Positions 60,961-64,000 of a DNA stretch of 64,000 nucleotides are shown piece after piece. Below the pieces are notes generated by a model. It saw only the letters and a program-made list of their open reading frames with translations. It was not told where the DNA came from and made no database searches. How positions within the stretch are numbered: position 1 is the stretch's first letter; each line of letters opens with the position of its first letter. Origin of the DNA: Mediterraneibacter glycyrrhizinilyticus (GTDB lineage: Bacteria > Bacillota > Clostridia > Lachnospirales > Lachnospiraceae); contig NZ_JACJLR010000010.1 of the NCBI RefSeq assembly GCF_016902345.1, positions 1 to 64,000 of the forward strand, written 5' to 3'. Position numbers and translations under genes: made by a program.

Positions 60961-60980
60961 TCTCCTGCAGTTTTCATTTC
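60947..60980 (+). terminator. Terminator after the DUF5808-type gene
   Basis: Perfect arms CTGCAGGAGA (60947-60956) and TCTCCTGCAG (60962-60971) followed by TTTTCATTT; the left arm overlaps the stop codon region. Confidence 0.8.
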
Positions 60981-60987
60981 CCCTTTC

Positions 60988-62010
60988 TCACAGAAGCCTT
61001 CTCAGTTCCTCGATCTCTTCCTCCGTTGTCCCCCAGCTTGTGGCGAATCTCACCACCGTATGTTCCGCATCCGCTTTCTCCCAGAAGCTGAATGCCACCT
61101 TCTCCCTTAACTGCTCCATCCTGCTGTCTTCCATGACAACAAACTGCTGGTTTGTGGGAGATTCCCAGGCAAAGGGAAGCCCTTTCTCTCTCAGCACTTC
61201 CTTCAGCTTCTCCGCCATCCGGGCGGCATGGCGGCTGATCTTAAAATACAGATCATCTGTAAAGAGGGTGTCAAACTGGATCCCCAGAAGACGCCCCTTT
61301 GCCAGAAGCGCGCCGTGCTGTTTCACGGACGTCAGGAAATGGCGCGGCGCCTTTTTCGGAAACACCACCGCCTCCCCGCAGAGGGCTCCCACCTTTGTCC
61401 CTCCGATGTAGAAAACGTCGCAGAACTCTGCCACATCGGGCAGTGTCACATCTGTCTCCCGGCTCATCAGCCCGTATCCCAGACGGGCTCCGTCCAGATA
61501 CAGCGGGATCTCATATTGTCTGCAGATCTCTGAGATCTGTTTCAGCTCCTCTTTTGTATACAGTGTCCCGAACTCTGTGGGATGCGAGAGATACACCATC
61601 CCCGGGAATACCATATGCTCATGATTTTCATCCCGGTAAAATCCTTCCAGATACTGCTCCAGTTCTCCCGGATCGATCTTTCCTGTGTGTCCCGGGACCG
61701 TGAGCACTTTGTGCCCGGTAAACTCCACCGCGCCGGCCTCATGCACGGCAATATGCCCGCTGTCCGCAGCGACGACGCCCTCATATCCGTTCAGCATGGA
61801 GTCGATCACCACCGCGTTGGTCTGCGTCCCGCCCGCGAGGAAATGAACTTCCGCATTCTCACTGCCGCAGACCCTTCTGATCTTTTCTCTGGCGCTCTCG
61901 CAGTATGGGTCGCTCCCGTAGCCGGAGAGCGGCTCCAGGTTCGTCTCTGCCAGCCGCTTCAGGATCTCGGGATGCGCTCCCTGTATGTAGTCATTTTCAA
62001 ACGATATCAT
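60988..62010 (-). CDS. ltaE: Low-specificity L-threonine aldolase
   Basis: A 340-residue PLP enzyme that cleaves threonine to glycine and acetaldehyde. Landmarks: early SFENDYIQGAHPEIL and GYGSDPYCESAREKI, the substrate-binding HIAVHEAGA, and the PLP Lys in YIGGTKVGALCGEA (about 199). The ATG at 62010 overlaps the acetyltransferase stop by 14 nt; an in-frame start 15 codons earlier lies within that gene. Neighbours suggest an operon with the acetyltransferase and ArsC genes. Confidence 0.92.
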   Translation of the reverse strand: MISFENDYIQGAHPEILKRLAETNLEPLSGYGSDPYCESAREKIRRVCGSENAEVHFLAGGTQTNAVVIDSMLNGYEGVVAADSGHIAVHEAGAVEFTGHKVLTVPGHTGKIDPGELEQYLEGFYRDENHEHMVFPGMVYLSHPTEFGTLYTKEELKQISEICRQYEIPLYLDGARLGYGLMSRETDVTLPDVAEFCDVFYIGGTKVGALCGEAVVFPKKAPRHFLTSVKQHGALLAKGRLLGIQFDTLFTDDLYFKISRHAARMAEKLKEVLREKGLPFAWESPTNQQFVVMEDSRMEQLREKVAFSFWEKADAEHTVVRFATSWGTTEEEIEELRRLL

Positions 62011-62611
62011 GATCGATCTTCCTGTCCTTAAAGTAAAATTCTCTGTCGTGGTCACTGATCTCCCTTAAGACCCGGCAGGGATTTCCCACTGCCACCACAT
62101 TTGCCGGGATATCCTTCGTCACAACGCTTCCCGCGCCGATGACCGTGTTGTCTCCGATCGTAACCCCGGGGAGGATGATCGCACCGGCACCGATCCAGCA
62201 GCATCTTCCGATATGGACCGGCATATTGTACTGATAGAACTTCTCTCTGAGTTCCGGCAGGATCGGATGCCCCGCCGTAGCGATGGTCACATTTGGTCCG
62301 ATCATGGTGTAGTCTCCCACATAAATGCTGGTATCATCCACCATAGTCAGGTTAAAATTGGCATAGATATATTTCCCGAAGTGCGCGAATGCCCCGCCCA
62401 TGTTCGCATGGAGCGGAGGTTCAATGTAACACCCTTCCCCGATCTCTGCAAACATTTCCTTTAACATCTCTTCTCTCTTTTTCCCCTCTGTGGGACGCGT
62501 CATATTGTAGTCATAGAGACGGTCCAGGCGTTTTGTCTGGTCCTCTACAATCTCATCGTCCCCCGGAAGATAGAGTTCTCCTGTGTGCAACTTTTCTTTC
62601 ATACTGCTCAT
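61997..62611 (-). CDS. Maltose/galactoside O-acetyltransferase family protein
   Basis: A 204-residue hexapeptide-repeat acetyltransferase (Maa/LacA/NodL group). The N-terminal MKEKLHTGELYLPGDDEIVE-like block and the left-handed beta-helix with repeats such as GPNVTIATAGHP, IGRCCWIGAGAIILPGVTIG and VGNPCRVLRE are present; His in ATAGHP is the catalytic position. It transfers acetyl from acetyl-CoA to a sugar. I chose the ATG at 62611 because GGGAGG is 8 nt away; the ATG at 62617 is too close to it. Confidence 0.92.
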   Translation of the reverse strand: MSSMKEKLHTGELYLPGDDEIVEDQTKRLDRLYDYNMTRPTEGKKREEMLKEMFAEIGEGCYIEPPLHANMGGAFAHFGKYIYANFNLTMVDDTSIYVGDYTMIGPNVTIATAGHPILPELREKFYQYNMPVHIGRCCWIGAGAIILPGVTIGDNTVIGAGSVVTKDIPANVVAVGNPCRVLREISDHDREFYFKDRKIDHDIV

Positions 62612-62613
62612 GT

Positions 62614-62763
62614 TCATTCCCTCCCTTTATTATATGGACATCGTTTCCCGATACACTGATTATTGCTGCCGGAGTGACTGCATAAAATCTCTCCCAATTC
62701 CATCAGCACGCCCTCTTCCAGATATTCCAGAGGAGCCTTACAGATCAGACACTCTTCCTTCAC
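62614..62763 (-). CDS. 49-residue cysteine-rich protein, possible DUF5714 remnant
   Basis: A short frame between arsC and the acetyltransferase gene, starting at a GTG within the last codons of arsC. It has CLIC near the N-terminus followed by APLEYLEEGVLMELGEIL and three more cysteines. The start resembles that of longer DUF5714-type proteins, whose later part is missing. It could be a genuine small zinc-binding protein or a truncated remnant. The stop overlaps the first ATG of the next gene. Confidence 0.45.
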   Translation of the reverse strand: MKEECLICKAPLEYLEEGVLMELGEILCSHSGSNNQCIGKRCPYNKGRE

Positions 62764-63178
62764 CGGCGCACTCCTTTCCAATTTCCTTATTTTTTATCCT
62801 CGCTGCAAGATCTTTTACATGTTCCTCGATCTTCTCCGCTACTGCGATGAACTCTTCATCCCCTTTTCCCGAAGGCTCCTCAAGCCCCCAGTCCTCCCTG
62901 TATCTGCACGGCAGGGCGGGACACTGCACATTGCATCCCATGGTGATGACGATGTCAATCCCGGGCAGTTCTTCGAGAAGCTTTGGATACTGCTCCTTCT
63001 CCATATCGATCCCGTACATTTTTTTCATGATTCGGACCGCGTCCTGGTTGATCTGCGGCTTTGTCTCGGTCCCCGCAGAATAACTTTCAAACACATCAGA
63101 AGCGAACTTTTTCCCAAGCGCTTCCGCCATCTGGCTGCGGCAGGAATTGTGTACGCAGATAAAAGCGACTTTTGGCAT
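62738..63178 (-). CDS. arsC: Arsenate reductase / low-molecular-weight phosphatase-like protein
   Basis: A 146-residue protein with the P-loop CVHNSCRS (Cys8 to Arg14, CX5R) at the N-terminus and a second cysteine set GCNVQCPALPC (about 82-91), the arrangement of thioredoxin-coupled ArsC. It would reduce arsenate to arsenite. Cytosolic. No arsenite pump or ArsR regulator is in the window, and a role as a phosphatase is possible. The ATG at 63178 follows GAAAGAGGAAA. Confidence 0.88.
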   Translation of the reverse strand: MPKVAFICVHNSCRSQMAEALGKKFASDVFESYSAGTETKPQINQDAVRIMKKMYGIDMEKEQYPKLLEELPGIDIVITMGCNVQCPALPCRYREDWGLEEPSGKGDEEFIAVAEKIEEHVKDLAARIKNKEIGKECAGEGRVSDL

Positions 63179-63304
63179 TTCTATTTCCTCTTTCCTTTTT
63201 CAGTTCAGGTACCTTTTTACTGTCCCGTTCTGCATGATCTCACAAAGATCTTCTCAGCCCATCTTACCGCAATTCCCCCATCGAATCAACCAATACATAA
63301 AAAG

Positions 63305-63345
63305 TTCCGGTACAGAGCTGTCTCCAGACCTGTACCGGAAATAGA
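63305..63345 (-). terminator. Terminator of the FtsX permease at the window edge
   Basis: Perfect arms TTCCGGTACAG (63305-63315) and CTGTACCGGAA (63330-63340), followed on the minus strand by CTTTTTATG, just past the permease stop. Confidence 0.8.
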
Positions 63346-63353
63346 TCACAGAT

Positions 63354-64000
63354 TCAAAACAAATGTGCATGTGGACGACGTTTGGAAGCAGACTCTGACT
63401 CTCTGCGCACCATAGCCACAGGCACCATCAGACAGATCCCTGCCATCCCCGCCAGAAGAAGCATGGTCCAGCCAAAGGGATACTGCCAGACAAAATATGA
63501 CAGTCTCGCCTCCATATACCCCCGGATCAGCGCCAGAAGCCCGCTTCCCGCCGTCAGGATGAGCGCTGCCGTGATCAGGCAGTAGAATCCGCCCTCCGCC
63601 ATCAGCATACGCCGCTTCTGCCTCCCGGTCATGCCGATGCTCTCCATCACCGCCAGTTCTCTCCTGCGCGACAGGATCCCTGTGATCATAACATTAAGAT
63701 AATTCGTGATTCCGGCGCACAGGAGCACTGCGCTGATACTTCCCAGGATCAGCCGGCTTCCCCGGATCTGGTCCGCCGCCTCAGCCATCAGGTCTGATTT
63801 GCTGATACAGAAGATTCCCGCCTCGCCGTTATCCCCGTCTATGCTGGCCCCGGTCATATCCTCACGGTTCCGGTTCTCTTCTGCAATGATCTCCCGGATC
63901 TGGTTTTTGATCCGGGGTTCCATTTCTTCCTCCACTTCCAGCTCCATATAAAAGGTCTTTTTCTCAGTAGGAAGTCTCTCGAAACCGGCTTCACTGATCA
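63354..64000 (-). CDS. FtsX-like ABC transporter permease, C-terminal part
   Basis: The last ~215 residues of a permease that continues beyond the window. Three transmembrane segments are visible (about GSISAVLLCAGITNYLNVMI, then ITAALILTAGSGLLALIRGY and WTMLLLAGMAGICLMVPVAM), with the coupling motif RRRELAVMESIGMTGRQKRR between the first two. Upstream of the first Met (63947) the frame stays open to the window end (FERLPTEKKTFYMELE), so the start is not here. Substrate unknown. Confidence 0.85.
   Translation of the reverse strand, partial: ISEAGFERLPTEKKTFYMELEVEEEMEPRIKNQIREIIAEENRNREDMTGASIDGDNGEAGIFCISKSDLMAEAADQIRGSRLILGSISAVLLCAGITNYLNVMITGILSRRRELAVMESIGMTGRQKRRMLMAEGGFYCLITAALILTAGSGLLALIRGYMEARLSYFVWQYPFGWTMLLLAGMAGICLMVPVAMVRRESESASKRRPHAHLF

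Overview
The window looks like chromosome of a gut-type Clostridia, most likely a Lachnospiraceae member. Base composition is roughly balanced. Ribosome binding sites are strong (AAGGAGG type) and the sigma-A promoters are canonical. Gene content points the same way: a T-box in front of leuS, a split ThrE-type exporter, iron-sulfur L-serine dehydratase (sdaAB/sdaAA), LytTR/GHKL and OmpR/HisKA two-component systems, and many FtsX and heterodimeric ABC transporters. No rRNA, tRNA, CRISPR array or prophage was seen. The taxon is an inference from gene families.

Layout. 0-0.7 kb: orphan IS66 accessory gene. 0.7-7.7 kb: HAD phosphatase, small protein, AIM24 protein and a BceAB-like ABC transporter, divergent from a LytTR response regulator and GHKL kinase. 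7.7-12.1 kb: a heterodimeric ABC exporter pair with a TetR regulator. 12.1-15.9 kb: a MacB-like ABC transporter and its TetR regulator. 16.0-16.8 kb: a cluster of broken genes (antitoxin tail, frameshifted YafQ toxin, EcfT and AraC fragments). 16.8-19.2 kb: an AhpF-like reductase and AhpC peroxiredoxin. 19.3-23.7 kb: TetR and a second ABC pair. 23.7-29 kb: a small ferredoxin-fold protein, a thioesterase remnant, a third ABC pair and an AraC regulator, all visibly more A+T rich. 29-34.6 kb: FtsX permease, an ABC ATPase lacking its signature motif, a two-component system and an Asp-box protein. 34.8-38.4 kb: small proteins and a large YhgE/Pip protein. 38.6-46.7 kb: leuS with T-box, an AAA/PD-(D/E)XK protein, an esterase and a sodium:solute symporter. 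46.8-50.3 kb: siroheme/cobalamin genes with a ThrE pair. 50.3-52.9 kb: LysR and serine dehydratase. 52.9-58.3 kb: an oligopeptide ABC operon with a fused double ATPase. 58.4-64 kb: a P-loop kinase, GntR with a broken membrane gene, threonine aldolase, an acetyltransferase, arsenate reductase and the end of another FtsX permease.

The most striking regulatory signal is a repeated palindrome, (A/G)(G/A)TTAG-N6-CTAA(C/T)(C/T), found five times between 11.3 and 28 kb. Each copy sits 19-33 nt upstream of a start codon. The sites precede all three ABC pairs, the peroxiredoxin/reductase operon and a small ferredoxin-fold gene, which suggests one shared regulon, plausibly metal- or oxidative-stress-related. 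Each of the three TetR genes additionally has its own operator built from TAACA/TGTTA half-sites. Decay is also prominent: an in-frame 3' deletion in an ABC ATPase, an in-frame TGA in a DUF5808-type gene, a frameshifted toxin and several gene stubs.
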